From the NCBI GenBank assembly GCA_028275105.1, contig JAQCNI010000014.1, positions 1-35,056 of the forward strand: DNA of 35,056 nt, given 5' to 3'. Below, in pieces: positions 24,545 through 32,723 of the stretch. The DNA is from Halorubrum sp. (GTDB lineage Archaea; Halobacteriota; Halobacteria; Halobacteriales; Haloferacaceae). A model generated the notes under the pieces. That model saw only the letters and a program-made list of their open reading frames with translations. It did not search any database and had not been told where the DNA came from. Position 1 is the first letter of the stretch; each line of letters opens with the position of its first letter. A program made the position numbers and the translations under genes.

Positions 24545-25687
24545 ATGACGAATCAGATCGGCGCACCCGGAACGAGTATATCACGACGGGAATTCATGCG
24601 GGCGACCGGATCGGCCGGAGTCCTCGGCCTCGCGGGCTGTAGCGCACCCCGAGCCGACGCCGGCGGAGCCGTAACCTCCGCCGTCGATGGGGGAGGCGAC
24701 GACCTCCCGGCGGCGGCCGCGCCCCAAGTCGTCGACGTGACCGAACAGAACAATCAGGTAACGCTCCGGTCGGTCACCTCAAAGCTGCCGGCCCATCCCG
24801 GCGACTCGATGGGCGGACCCGTCGAACTACCCCGCGTCTGGGCGTGGCAGGCCGACGACCGCGCGCCGAGCGTCCCGGGCCCGGTGATCCGGACCCAGGA
24901 GGGCGAGGACATCGAGGTGACGCTCGACAACACCGAGGCGGACATGCCCCACACGATTCACTTCCACGGCGTCAGCAAGACGTGGGAGAACGACGGGGTG
25001 CCGACGACGACGGGGATTACCGTCATGCCCGGGGAGGAACACACGTACGAGATCCCGGCGAACGTCCCCGGAACCCACCTCTATCACTGTCACTACCAGA
25101 CGCACCGCCACATCGACATGGGGATGTACGGGTTCTTCCGGGTCGATCCGGAGGGATACGAGCCGGCCGATCAGGAGCTGTTCATGACGGTGAAAGACTG
25201 GGACTCCAGGCTCAACCGACAGCTGAACGGGGAGGACGTCTCCTACAGTCCGCGCGATCGAACGCCGGACGTGTTCACGATCAACGGTCGATCCGCACCC
25301 CGGACGCTTCACCCGGAGGACGGGTCGCCCGTGCTCGTCTCCCAGGGCGACACCGTCCGGATCCACTTCGGCAACAACGGATACATGAGCCACCCGATCC
25401 ACACGCACAACCATCGGTTCACCGTGGTCGAAAAGGACGGATCGCCGGTCCCCGAGGTCGCCCAACACGATCAGGACGTCGTCAGCATGGCCCCGGCCGA
25501 ACGGAAGACCCTCGAGTTCGAGGCCGACGCCGACCCCGGAATCTACCTGATTCACTGTCACAAGGTGGCCCACGCGATGAACGGCAACACCTATCCCGGC
25601 GGGATGGTCGGCGCGATCGTCTACGAGGAAGCGATGGACTCCGACATCTTCGCACAGCTGATGGACTACGCGGGATACGAACTGTAG
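24545..25687 (+). CDS. Two-domain multicopper oxidase with type 1 copper ligands in both domains
   Basis: The product has 380 residues. The N-terminus has a twin-arginine signal (SRREFMRATGSAGVLGLAGC) whose lipobox Cys32 suggests a membrane-anchored lipoprotein facing outside. Domain 1 (about 60-200) has PHTIHFHG (H136, H139, H141) and HCHYQTHRHIDM (H181, C182, H183, H187, M192). Domain 2 (about 240-360) has HPIHTHNHRF (H283, H286, H288) and IHCHKVAHAM with later GGM (H337, C338, H339, H343, M354). This gives full type 1 ligand sets (H136-C182-H187-M192 and H283-C338-H343-M354) and eight histidines for type 2/3 copper at the trimer interface. It is not a NirK, whose second domain lacks such sites. 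The family oxidises phenols, metals or similar donors using O2. The substrate is unknown. Confidence 0.9.
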   Translation: MTNQIGAPGTSISRREFMRATGSAGVLGLAGCSAPRADAGGAVTSAVDGGGDDLPAAAAPQVVDVTEQNNQVTLRSVTSKLPAHPGDSMGGPVELPRVWAWQADDRAPSVPGPVIRTQEGEDIEVTLDNTEADMPHTIHFHGVSKTWENDGVPTTTGITVMPGEEHTYEIPANVPGTHLYHCHYQTHRHIDMGMYGFFRVDPEGYEPADQELFMTVKDWDSRLNRQLNGEDVSYSPRDRTPDVFTINGRSAPRTLHPEDGSPVLVSQGDTVRIHFGNNGYMSHPIHTHNHRFTVVEKDGSPVPEVAQHDQDVVSMAPAERKTLEFEADADPGIYLIHCHKVAHAMNGNTYPGGMVGAIVYEEAMDSDIFAQLMDYAGYEL

Positions 25688-25721
25688 CGGCAAACGCGGC
25701 GGAAGCCGGGGGTTTCCGCGG

Positions 25722-26138
25722 TCACTCCTCCACGAACACGGTCGCGTACATCCCCCCCTCCTCGTGGGGAATACAGACGTAGTCGTATCGCCCGGGGACG
25801 GTGAAGGCATACGAGAACCGGTCGCCGTTCTCGAGTCCGCCGCCGAACGCCCCGTTCCACGCCTCCCGGGCGGTCACCTCGTCGTCGTAGCCGCCCGACG
25901 CGAAATACTCGGCCGAATCGGGGATCCCGCCCTCGTACGCGGTGACCGTGTGGGTCCGCGTGCTGGTGTTCTCCCAGACGACCGTGTCGCCGACGGTGAC
26001 GGTGAGTTCGTCGGGGATAAACCTGTTAGCGGTCATTCCGACGTCCTGTCCCTCGTCGAGACAGCCCGTGAGCGTCGCGGCTCCCCCGATCGTGACGCCG
26101 GCCGCGCCGGCGCGAGCGAGGAACCGTCTACGGTACAT
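25722..26138 (-). CDS. Halocyanin-type blue copper lipoprotein
   Basis: The product has 138 residues, starting MYRRRFLARAG. An RRRFL twin-arginine signal ends in a lipobox (TLTGC, Cys26), so it is a lipid-anchored extracellular protein. The cupredoxin domain has type 1 copper ligands His63 (TRTHTVT), Cys122, His125 and Met130 (YVCIPHEEGGMYA). A loop of about 25 residues rich in Gly/Tyr/Asp lies between strands. It is the likely electron partner of a membrane oxidase or of the neighbouring multicopper oxidase, which it faces tail to tail across 34 nt. A GTATTGAAAC box about 28 bp before the ATG supports the start. The frame is open 60 nt upstream but that part is polar. Confidence 0.92.
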   Translation of the reverse strand: MYRRRFLARAGAAGVTIGGAATLTGCLDEGQDVGMTANRFIPDELTVTVGDTVVWENTSTRTHTVTAYEGGIPDSAEYFASGGYDDEVTAREAWNGAFGGGLENGDRFSYAFTVPGRYDYVCIPHEEGGMYATVFVEE

Positions 26139-26279
26139 ACCTATGCTCGGAGCCTCCGTCGTTTCAATACCGCGATTCGAACCGTTCGTCCGGACCACTC
26201 GGCGACCACGTCGGCAAGTTCTCGGAACTAATGCCCCGTCGAAGTTCGTCGCGACCGGAGAGGGCTATCATATTCACCG

Positions 26280-26295
26280 ACCCATACTGGTTAGG
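26280..26295 (+). promoter_or_regulatory. Bat-UAS-like element before halorhodopsin
   Basis: ACCCATACTGGTTAGG resembles, with one extra base and one change, the activator site I recall for the light/oxygen regulator Bat at the bop and carotenoid genes (ACCcnactagTTnGG). It ends about 10 bp before the TATA-like box, the right place for an activator. The match is from memory and not scored. Confidence 0.4.
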
Positions 26296-26301
26296 TTAAG
26301 G

Positions 26302-26310
26302 GATTTACTG
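26302..26310 (+). promoter_or_regulatory. TATA-like box of the halorhodopsin gene
   Basis: GATTTACTG, centred about 31 bp before the ATG at 26338, in an AT-rich patch. Confidence 0.45.
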
Positions 26311-26337
26311 GGCGTCTCACAAAGGTAGGCGTGTAGT

Positions 26338-27198
26338 ATGATAGAAACAGCGGCAGCCGACGTGGCGATCGCATCACAAGGGGTCATTCCGATGGAGATG
26401 ACCCAGGCCGACGTGTACCAAGCAGTACAGGACAACCAGCTTCTCAATCTCTCGCTCTGGGTCAACATTGCGCTCGCGGGCCTCTCGATCCTCCTGTTCG
26501 TGTTCATGGGACGGAACGTGGAGGACCCCCGCGCGCAACTGATCTGGGTCGCGACGATGATGGTCCCGCTGGTGTCCATCTCCAGTTACGCCGGGCTCGC
26601 CTCGGGGCTCACGATAAGTTTCCTCGAGATGCCGGCTGGACACGCACTCGCCGGGGAGGAGGTGCTCACGATGTGGGGTCGGTATCTGACGTGGGCGCTG
26701 TCGACGCCGATGATCCTGCTCGCGCTCGGCCTACTGGCGGGGTCGAACGTCACGAAGATATTCACCGCCATCGTGACCGACATCGGGATGTGTGTCACCG
26801 GCTTGGCGGCCGCGATGGTCACGTCCTCACACCTGTTGCGATGGGTCTTCTATGGCATTAGCTGTGCGTTCTTCGTCGTCGTGTTATACATCCTCCTCGT
26901 CGAGTGGTCCGCCGATGCGGAGGTCGCAGGCACGGCGGATATCTTCGGCACCCTGAAGATACTGACGGTCGTGCTGTGGCTCGGCTATCCGATCTTCTGG
27001 GCACTCGGCGCCGAGGGGATCGCGGTTCTCGACGTTGCCATTACCTCGTGGGCCTACAGCGGGATGGACATCATCGCGAAGTACATCTTCGCGTTCCTGC
27101 TGTTGAAGTGGGTCGTTAACAACGAGAGCACGGTCGCGAGCGTGGCGTCCGGCCTCGGTACCGCAAATCGGGGCGGCGCCGCACCGGCCGACGACTGA
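26338..27198 (+). CDS. hop: Halorhodopsin (light-driven inward chloride pump)
   Basis: The product has 286 residues and seven transmembrane helices. It closely resembles halorhodopsin throughout, for example GRYLTWALSTPMILLALGLL, FTAIVTDIGMCVTGLAA and LRWVFYGISCAFFVVVLY. The motif residues at the bacteriorhodopsin D85, T89 and D96 positions are Thr118, Ser122 and Ala129, the TSA signature of a chloride pump rather than a proton pump. Retinal binds Lys248 (AKYIFA) with Asp244 as counter-ion partner. It uses light to import chloride and so keeps osmotic balance and membrane potential. No opsin-linked carotenoid or retinal-synthesis gene lies in the window, so retinal is supplied from elsewhere in the genome. 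Confidence 0.97.
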   Translation: MIETAAADVAIASQGVIPMEMTQADVYQAVQDNQLLNLSLWVNIALAGLSILLFVFMGRNVEDPRAQLIWVATMMVPLVSISSYAGLASGLTISFLEMPAGHALAGEEVLTMWGRYLTWALSTPMILLALGLLAGSNVTKIFTAIVTDIGMCVTGLAAAMVTSSHLLRWVFYGISCAFFVVVLYILLVEWSADAEVAGTADIFGTLKILTVVLWLGYPIFWALGAEGIAVLDVAITSWAYSGMDIIAKYIFAFLLLKWVVNNESTVASVASGLGTANRGGAAPADD

Positions 27199-27315
27199 GG
27201 CGACCGGATCCGCGGTACTCCCATATTTTCGTCGTCACAAGCGGCACGCAACATCGGCCAACCGGTCTCGTCGGCGTTCGGTGGGCCCTGCGACCGTCCC
27301 GACGACCGCCGAAAC

Positions 27316-27972
27316 TCAGGTCGGGTCCAGCAGCTCGTCGAGGGCCCGGACGCGGCGGTCCCCGAGGACGCACCGTCCCCGGTCCTCGTGGCCGATCCGC
27401 TCAACGTGAATCGCGTCAAGCCCGGCGTTCCATGCCGCACCGACGTCGCTCGCGCCGTCGCCGGCGTAATATCCCCGGTCCCGAGCGTCGGCATCGACGC
27501 CCATCGCGTCCATTGCGACCTCAAGGGGCGTCGGGTCCGGCTTCCAGCCGGTCTCGTCGGTACAACAGACCACGGCGTCGAACCGGCCGGCGAGGTCGAG
27601 CCGGTCGAGGACGGGCTCCGCGAGGAACTGCTGGCAGTGGGTCACGAGCCCGGTCGGCCGGCCGGCGGCGTCGAGCCGGTCGAGCAGGCGGGCGGCGTCG
27701 TCGTGGAGGAACGTCGCCTCCGCGCGGGCCATCGGGTCCTCGACGTCGTGGAACGCCGGCCAGAAACGGTCGGGGTCGACGCCGAGCGTCCGGAGCGTCT
27801 CGGCCCGCGGACCGCCCAGCCCGTGCCAGAGATCGTACACCTCGCGGTCGGAGAATCGACGGCCGAGACGGTCGCCGACGCGATCGAACACCGTCCGGGT
27901 GTAGTCCCACTCGGCGTCGACGAGCGTCCCATCGAGGTCGAACAGGTGGAACTCGTAGTCGGCGACGACCAT
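27316..27972 (-). CDS. HAD-superfamily hydrolase (phosphoglycolate phosphatase-like)
   Basis: The product has 218 residues, starting MVVADYEFHL; the open frame extends far upstream into the uppS region, but the first conserved motif comes just after this ATG. HAD motif I is FDLDGTLVD (nucleophile Asp12, acid-base Asp14), motif II is the Thr in GLVTHC, motif III the Lys in GWKPDPTPL, and motif IV is GDGASDVGAAWNAGL. A helical cap domain lies between motifs I and II. This is the PGP/beta-phosphoglucomutase subfamily, which removes phosphate from small metabolites. The exact substrate cannot be read from sequence. It is divergent from uppS, with 123 bp between starts. Confidence 0.88.
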   Translation of the reverse strand: MVVADYEFHLFDLDGTLVDAEWDYTRTVFDRVGDRLGRRFSDREVYDLWHGLGGPRAETLRTLGVDPDRFWPAFHDVEDPMARAEATFLHDDAARLLDRLDAAGRPTGLVTHCQQFLAEPVLDRLDLAGRFDAVVCCTDETGWKPDPTPLEVAMDAMGVDADARDRGYYAGDGASDVGAAWNAGLDAIHVERIGHEDRGRCVLGDRRVRALDELLDPT

Positions 27973-28095
27973 GGACTCGTTCGTAGGCAGGGAGGACGCA
28001 AGTGTGTTGTGGGCGGCGCGAAGCGTCATGCGGAGCGGGACGTCCGGCGGCGGCGACACACAAGCTACATCACCGGCGGGGATGTATCCACGGGC

Positions 28096-29085
28096 ATGCT
28101 CGGTCGACTCCGCAACGTCGTCGAACGGGCGTACCTCCGCTACCTCCGTCGGCGGATCGACACGGTGCCGACACACGTCGCCGTCATTCAGGACGGAAAC
28201 CGTCGGTACGCCCGGGAACGCGGGGCAGACGCCCCGGAAGGCCACCGCGCCGGCGCGGACACGACCGAACGCGTCCTCGACTGGTGTGCGGAGCTCGGCG
28301 TCTCCGAGTTGACCCTGTACGCGTTCTCGACGGAGAACTTTGACCGGCCCGACGAGGAGCTGGAGCCCCTGTTCGACCTCCTCGAAGCCAAGCTCCGCAA
28401 GTTCGCCGACGCCGACCGCGTTCACGACAAGGGAGTTCGCGTTCGCACGATCGGCGACGTCGACAGGCTGCCCGCACGGGTCCGGGAGGCCGTCGCGTAC
28501 GCCGAGCGCCGAACCGCCGACAACGACCGGTTCACGCTCAACGTCGCCCTGGCATACGGTGGCCGGACGGAGCTACTCGATGCCGCCCGCGGCGTCGCCC
28601 GCGACGTCGCCGACGGGGACCTCAACCCCGAAGACGTTGACGTCGGGACCGTCGAGCGGCGACTCTACGACCGGCCCGTCCGGGACGTCGACCTCATCGT
28701 CAGGACCGGGGGAGACGAGCGGACGTCGAACTTTCTGCCATGGCACGCGAACGGCAACGAGGCGGCCGTCTACTTCTGTACGCCGTACTGGCCGGAGTTT
28801 TCCGAGGTCGACTTCATGCGCGCCATCCGCACCTACCAATCGCGGGAGGACTCGTGGCGGCGGGCCCGCGCGGAGCGGGCGACGGCGCTCGTCCGGGCGG
28901 CCGCCGAGGTCGAATTATCCGAGGCACGGCGGGTGGCCCGCCGTCTCCGTGATCGGATTCACCGGGTCGACACGAAGGCGCTCGCCGCGGCACTTCCGGA
29001 GAATGAAACGGTGTCGGCCCCCGACGTCGACGTGGAGACGGTTCCGGGTCCGGATACGGACGCGAAGTCGGAGCCGTCGGATTGA
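28096..29085 (+). CDS. uppS: cis-Prenyltransferase (undecaprenyl/polyprenyl diphosphate synthase)
   Basis: The product has 329 residues. The family joins isopentenyl units in cis to make the long polyprenyl phosphate that carries sugars for glycosylation. Visible marks are HVAVIQDGNRRYARERGA (the diphosphate-binding Asp33, HxMDGNxRWA in others), LTLYAFSTENFDRPDEE, LNVALAYGGRTELLDAA and LIVRTGGDERTSNFLPWH near the C-terminus. The length is some 70 residues above the bacterial enzyme, mostly a C-terminal extension rich in Pro, Asp and Val that is probably disordered. In haloarchaea the product is likely dolichol-type lipid carrier for N-glycosylation. The start ATG at 28096 is chosen because the long upstream frame has no family resemblance. 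Confidence 0.93.
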   Translation: MLGRLRNVVERAYLRYLRRRIDTVPTHVAVIQDGNRRYARERGADAPEGHRAGADTTERVLDWCAELGVSELTLYAFSTENFDRPDEELEPLFDLLEAKLRKFADADRVHDKGVRVRTIGDVDRLPARVREAVAYAERRTADNDRFTLNVALAYGGRTELLDAARGVARDVADGDLNPEDVDVGTVERRLYDRPVRDVDLIVRTGGDERTSNFLPWHANGNEAAVYFCTPYWPEFSEVDFMRAIRTYQSREDSWRRARAERATALVRAAAEVELSEARRVARRLRDRIHRVDTKALAAALPENETVSAPDVDVETVPGPDTDAKSEPSD

Positions 29086-29183
29086 CCGACGGCGAAGAAA
29101 GGCGGTAGCGAAGCGGGACGACGGCTGACGGCGCCGAAATCGCGCCGTCGATTCGACCCGCCGTCGATCGGTGTTGCGCCCGT

Positions 29184-29642
29184 CTACGCCGGATTCTTTC
29201 GCGTCAGGTCGCTCCCACAGATCGGACAGCGCTCCCGGTTCTCCTCGAACGTCCGGTTACAGCCGACGCACTGGAACTGCCACTCACGCTCCTCCGTGAT
29301 CCCCTCGCGAGCGATGGGCTCGACCGCGAGGTCCAGCCGTTCGGCGACGTTCTGCATCGCGTAGTCGTCGGTGACGAGCGTGGCGTGGAGTTCGAGGGTG
29401 GTCGCGATCAGGCGGACGTCGGTGCCGGATAGCTCCGCGAGGTCGCCGGAGCCGCGCGCGGCGCGCTCGACGTTGGTTATCGCCTCCGGCGCCGGGACGT
29501 GGATCGTCATCCCCGACCCCTCCATCGCGTCGAACCGGAGCGCGGTCTCCCCCTTGAGCTCCTCGTGAACTTCCGGTACCGACACCACCGCGTCGTCGGT
29601 GGTGTACTCGTGAATGAACGCCGAGGTGTCGAGGACCTTCAT
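29184..29642 (-). CDS. nob1: NOB1-family rRNA endonuclease
   Basis: The product has 152 residues, starting MKVLDTSAFIHEY. Residues 1-110 form a PIN nuclease domain with acidic active-site residues Asp5, Glu24/Glu27 region, Asp75 and Asp92/93 (VTDDYAMQNVA). Residues about 122-145 form a zinc ribbon with Cys125, Cys128, Cys139 and Cys142. NOB1 cleaves the 3' end of pre-16S rRNA during small-subunit maturation. The start overlaps the stop of the PRC-barrel gene by one base (TGATG), so the two are translationally coupled. The pair lies divergent to infB, a translation-related neighbourhood. Confidence 0.88.
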   Translation of the reverse strand: MKVLDTSAFIHEYTTDDAVVSVPEVHEELKGETALRFDAMEGSGMTIHVPAPEAITNVERAARGSGDLAELSGTDVRLIATTLELHATLVTDDYAMQNVAERLDLAVEPIAREGITEEREWQFQCVGCNRTFEENRERCPICGSDLTRKNPA

Positions 29643-29887
29643 CAGCGGCCGACGACGATGTAATCCTTCACCGCCTGAACGTTCCCCACCGGTACCTGGA
29701 GCCGTCCCGTCTCGTCGAGCTCGAACGTCACCCGCCCGGGGTCGAGCTGTTCGTGCGGGCTCACGAGCAGGTGGTGAAGCCGCCCGGTTTTGAGGTCCAT
29801 CGTGATGTTGTACAGTTCGCCGAGTTCGGTCCCGTCGGCCCCCATCACCGCCTTCCCGGAGAGGTTCTCCGCGAGGATGTCTGCCAT
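29642..29887 (-). CDS. PRC-barrel domain protein
   Basis: The product has 81 residues if started at MADILAENLSGK (29887). A longer form from 29923 is possible, but a GTTTAAG box at 29910-29916 lies inside that extension about 26 bp before 29887, which favours the short start. The PRC-barrel is a small six-strand beta barrel (LSGKAVMGADGTELGELYNITMD, then LHHLLVSP, FELDETGRLQVPVGNVQAVKDYIVV) related to the RimM C-terminal domain. PRC-barrel proteins in archaea are linked to RNA or ribosome handling and, in some, to CdpB-type division factors. Coupling to nob1 points here to ribosome maturation, by inference. Confidence 0.85.
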   Translation of the reverse strand: MADILAENLSGKAVMGADGTELGELYNITMDLKTGRLHHLLVSPHEQLDPGRVTFELDETGRLQVPVGNVQAVKDYIVVGR

Positions 29888-29907
29888 GTCCACACACTCC
29901 CGGGCGA

Positions 29908-29917
29908 CGGTCTTAAA
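29908..29917 (-). promoter_or_regulatory. Core promoter of the PRC-barrel/nob1 operon
   Basis: The minus-strand GTTTAAG element is about 26 bp before the ATG at 29887 and decides that start. On the opposite strand infB has a GAAAGGCTTAAC BRE/TATA-like element at nt 30001-30012, about 50 bp before its ATG. Confidence 0.5.
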
Positions 29918-30060
29918 CGCCACGGGCCGTCGGACGGGCGACCGACGGTCGTCGGTCCGGCGGCGCGACGCGATCGTGACCCGAAGCGCGGCCGCGTCCT
30001 GAAAGGCTTAACTGACGCCCGGGCGGAGTCGCTGGTACCGACTTTCTCGGGGCGATCCTC

Positions 30061-31854
30061 ATGACCGACCACACACACGCGGACACCCTTCGGACGCCGA
30101 TCGTCGCCGTGTTGGGCCACGTCGACCACGGGAAGACGAGCCTCCTCGACGAGATCCGCGGCTCCGCGGTCAGCGAGGGCGAGGCCGGCGCGATCACCCA
30201 GCACATCGGCGCGACCGACATCCCGCTGTCGACGATCTCGTCGATGGCGGGCGAGCTCGTCATCCCCGACGACTTCGACCTCCCCGGGTTGCTGTTCATC
30301 GACACGCCGGGCCACCACTCCTTCTCGACGTTGCGCGCCCGCGGCGGCGCGCTCGCCGACATCGCCGTCCTCGTCGTCGACGTCAACGACGGGTTCCAGC
30401 CCCAGACCGAGGAGGCGATAGACATCCTCCGCCGGACGGGCACCCCGTTCGTCGTCGCCGCCAACAAGGTGGACACGACGCCCGGATGGAATCCGCAAGC
30501 GGGCGAGCCGATCCAGCGGAGCCTCGAGGCCCAGTCCGAGCGGGCGGAATCGTTGCTCAACGAGAACCTCTACGAGATCATCGGCCAACTGTCGGACGCC
30601 GGCTTTTCGGCCGACCTCTACTGGCGCGTTCAGGACTTCCAGAAGAACATCGGCGTCGTCCCCGTGTCCGCGCTCACCGCCGAGGGGATCCCCGACCTCC
30701 TCGCCGTCCTCATGGGGCTCTCCCAGCGGTTCATGAAGGAGGAGATGGCGATAGACGTCCACGGCCCCGGCGAGGGGACCGTTCTCGAGGTGAAAGACGA
30801 GCGGGGGTTCGGGGCGACGATCGACACCGTGGTCTACGATGGCGTGTTGCGGAACGGGGACGAAGTCGTCGTCGGCGGACAGAACGATCCGATCGTCACG
30901 GAGGTGCGCGCGCTACTCCGCCCCCGCCCCCTCGCGGAGATCCGCACCGAAAAGGAGTTCGAGAAGGTCGCGGAGATCGGTGCGGCCGCCGGCGTGAAGA
31001 TCGCCGCGCCGGACCTCGACGACGCGATGGCCGGCGCGCCGGTCCGCGTCGTCCGCGACCGCCCCGTCGACGAGGTGATCGGTGAGGTGAAGGCCGAACT
31101 CGCGGAGATCGAGGTTGACACCGCCGAGGACGGGGTCGTCGTCAAGGCGGACACCCTCGGCTCGCTGGAGGCGATGGCGAACGCGTTGCGGGAGGCTGAG
31201 GTGCCGATACTGCGCGCCGAGGTCGGCGACATCGCGCCGCGCGACATCGCCGTGGCGGAGACCGCGAACCAGGACGAGCACAAGGCGATCCTCGGGTTCA
31301 ACGTCGACGTCCTCTCGAACGCCGAGAGCGAACTCGAGAGCGCCGACATGAAGCTGTTCACCGACGAGGTGATCTACCAGTTGGTCGACGAATACGAGAC
31401 GTTCGTCGAGGAGCGCCAACGCGCCCAACAGGAGACGGTACTCGACAAGGTGGTTCGACCGTCCCAGTTCCGGCTCCTCCCCGACCACACCTTTCGGCAG
31501 AACGACCCCGCGGTCGTCGGCGTCGAGGTGATCGCCGGAACCCTCCAGAACAACCGGTCCGTCGGCTTCTTCGAGGGCAATGAGTTCGAGCGCGTCGGAG
31601 GGCTCTCGGGGATCCAGAAACAGGGCGACGACGTCGACGAGGCCCGCGCGGGCGAGCGAGTGAGCATCGCCATCGACGGGCCCACCGTCGGCCGCGACAT
31701 CGAGGAGGGCGACACCCTCTGGACGGCGGTCCCGGAGAAACACGCGAAGGTGCTCGAGCAGGAACTCAAGGAGGAGATCACGGCGGACGAGCGCGAGGCG
31801 CTCTCCGGGTACCTCGACACCAGACGGAAGCGCGACCCCTTCTGGGGGAAATAG
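30061..31854 (+). CDS. infB: Translation initiation factor aIF5B (IF-2 family)
   Basis: The product has 597 residues, the usual archaeal length. It is the GTPase that helps place initiator tRNA and join ribosomal subunits. The G domain shows G1 GHVDHGKTS (residues 19-27), G3 DTPGHHSF (from residue 81), G4 NKVD (135-138) and SAL in VVPVSALTA (G5). Later parts have the EF-Tu-like domain 2 ([23 protein letters not shown]), a middle linker domain ([19 protein letters not shown]) and the C-terminal beta barrel with long helix. The start at 30061 leaves a leader of about 25 nt from the TTAAC box. It has no partner on its strand; the PRC-barrel and nob1 pair is divergent. Confidence 0.97.
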   Translation: MTDHTHADTLRTPIVAVLGHVDHGKTSLLDEIRGSAVSEGEAGAITQHIGATDIPLSTISSMAGELVIPDDFDLPGLLFIDTPGHHSFSTLRARGGALADIAVLVVDVNDGFQPQTEEAIDILRRTGTPFVVAANKVDTTPGWNPQAGEPIQRSLEAQSERAESLLNENLYEIIGQLSDAGFSADLYWRVQDFQKNIGVVPVSALTAEGIPDLLAVLMGLSQRFMKEEMAIDVHGPGEGTVLEVKDERGFGATIDTVVYDGVLRNGDEVVVGGQNDPIVTEVRALLRPRPLAEIRTEKEFEKVAEIGAAAGVKIAAPDLDDAMAGAPVRVVRDRPVDEVIGEVKAELAEIEVDTAEDGVVVKADTLGSLEAMANALREAEVPILRAEVGDIAPRDIAVAETANQDEHKAILGFNVDVLSNAESELESADMKLFTDEVIYQLVDEYETFVEERQRAQQETVLDKVVRPSQFRLLPDHTFRQNDPAVVGVEVIAGTLQNNRSVGFFEGNEFERVGGLSGIQKQGDDVDEARAGERVSIAIDGPTVGRDIEEGDTLWTAVPEKHAKVLEQELKEEITADEREALSGYLDTRRKRDPFWGK

Positions 31855-31901
31855 GGAGATCACGGAACGATTGAGATGTGGGAGGGGCGATGGGGGGCCA
31901 C

Positions 31902-32081
31902 ATGGTCTCCCGTGAAAACACGGTCACACTGGCGTTCGCGACGACCGGACTGATGCTGGCCGACGGTGGACGCGTCCTGACGGATCTAAGCGATGCCGCC
32001 CTGATCGGGCCACTGATCATCGTCGACGTGGTGGTACCGCAGTTGCTCACCGATCATCCGGATGGCGGGAACCGAGACTGA
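31902..32081 (+). CDS. Possible small membrane protein, unknown function
   Basis: The product has 59 residues if started at MVSRENTV; in-frame starts at 31890 and the GTG at 31878 give 63 or 67. Two hydrophobic stretches are seen (VTLAFATTGLMLA and ALIGPLIIVDVVVPQLL), consistent with two short or one long membrane segment. It follows infB by 47 nt and keeps the GC-rich codon use of the core genome, which favours a real gene. I recognise no family, and the support is codon bias and position only. Confidence 0.4.
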   Translation: MVSRENTVTLAFATTGLMLADGGRVLTDLSDAALIGPLIIVDVVVPQLLTDHPDGGNRD

Positions 32082-32710
32082 CTCCGGACCGTCGTGCTGG
32101 CTCCGGTGAATCGAGTCATCTCCGGAACGTAAGCGGTACCACGTACGGAGGACGTGGTCAACGGGCAGACCGTATTATTTCTCTCGATGAGTCCTGAATC
32201 AGCCGACGGAACGCACACGCGAACTAGCCGTTGAGTGTTCTACCAGTTCTCATAGATATTCAAATAGCTGTGCAAGATACAGGGCGCGTGTCGGTCAAAA
32301 GATTAAGTCGGATGGAACAACAACTTCTACAGGAAGATATGGGAAGATCATAGACGACTCTAAAAATGCAAATATAGCGATAGCAAGGAAACCATATACG
32401 GAAATATAGGTTAGAAATCTTGGAATAAGTGTAGAATCTATCACGATAGAACGACTTTTTTCTCACGAGTATATAAACCTAGTGCGTTGAAAATAATATG
32501 CCAAGTTGAACGCAAGACGGCGTCGGGGTAGGGTCGGTAACTCACGATTTCACGGCGTTAAAGCACGGTTCTTACACTCAGAAGATGTAGTAGCTGCCTC
32601 TGACGGTGTTGCTCGAAGAGTCAAAACTATGCCATTTTACTCCCTTGATCAGATGACGACGGCGATGCCTCTCCCAAATATGTCTGGAGAAGGGGAGCAG
32701 GCGGCGAGCC
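32082..32710. other. AT-rich stretch without a convincing gene (start of accessory island)
   Basis: From about 32.2 kb the base composition becomes visibly AT-rich, unlike all DNA before it. Short frames on both strands exist (for example one minus-strand frame rich in Tyr, Phe and Cys at 32260-32466, and one plus-strand frame from a TTG at 32506), but none has a recognisable domain or a good start. The region ends at the remnant transposase. I see no tRNA or clear attachment site at its left edge. Confidence 0.55.
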
Positions 32711-32723
32711 CTAACTCGCCGCC
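32700..32723. repeat. Perfect 9-bp inverted repeat at the transposase stop
   Basis: GGCGGCGAG and CTCGCCGCC flank the 6-nt spacer CCCTAA that holds the transposase stop codon (minus strand TAG). The stem would be strong in RNA. It could be a terminator for the transposase or mark an element end; it may also come from the coding sequence itself. Confidence 0.55.

Noticed and set aside
24545..25687. Annotation as copper nitrite reductase NirK
   Set aside because: NirK has type 1 copper only in domain 1 and a single His in the C-terminal domain for type 2. Here both domains carry HCHxxxH and HxH motifs, which is a laccase-like two-domain oxidase.
32260..32466. 68-codon minus-strand frame rich in Tyr, Phe and Cys in the AT-rich stretch
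   Set aside because: Composition of random AT-rich DNA; no promoter or start signal, and no domain.
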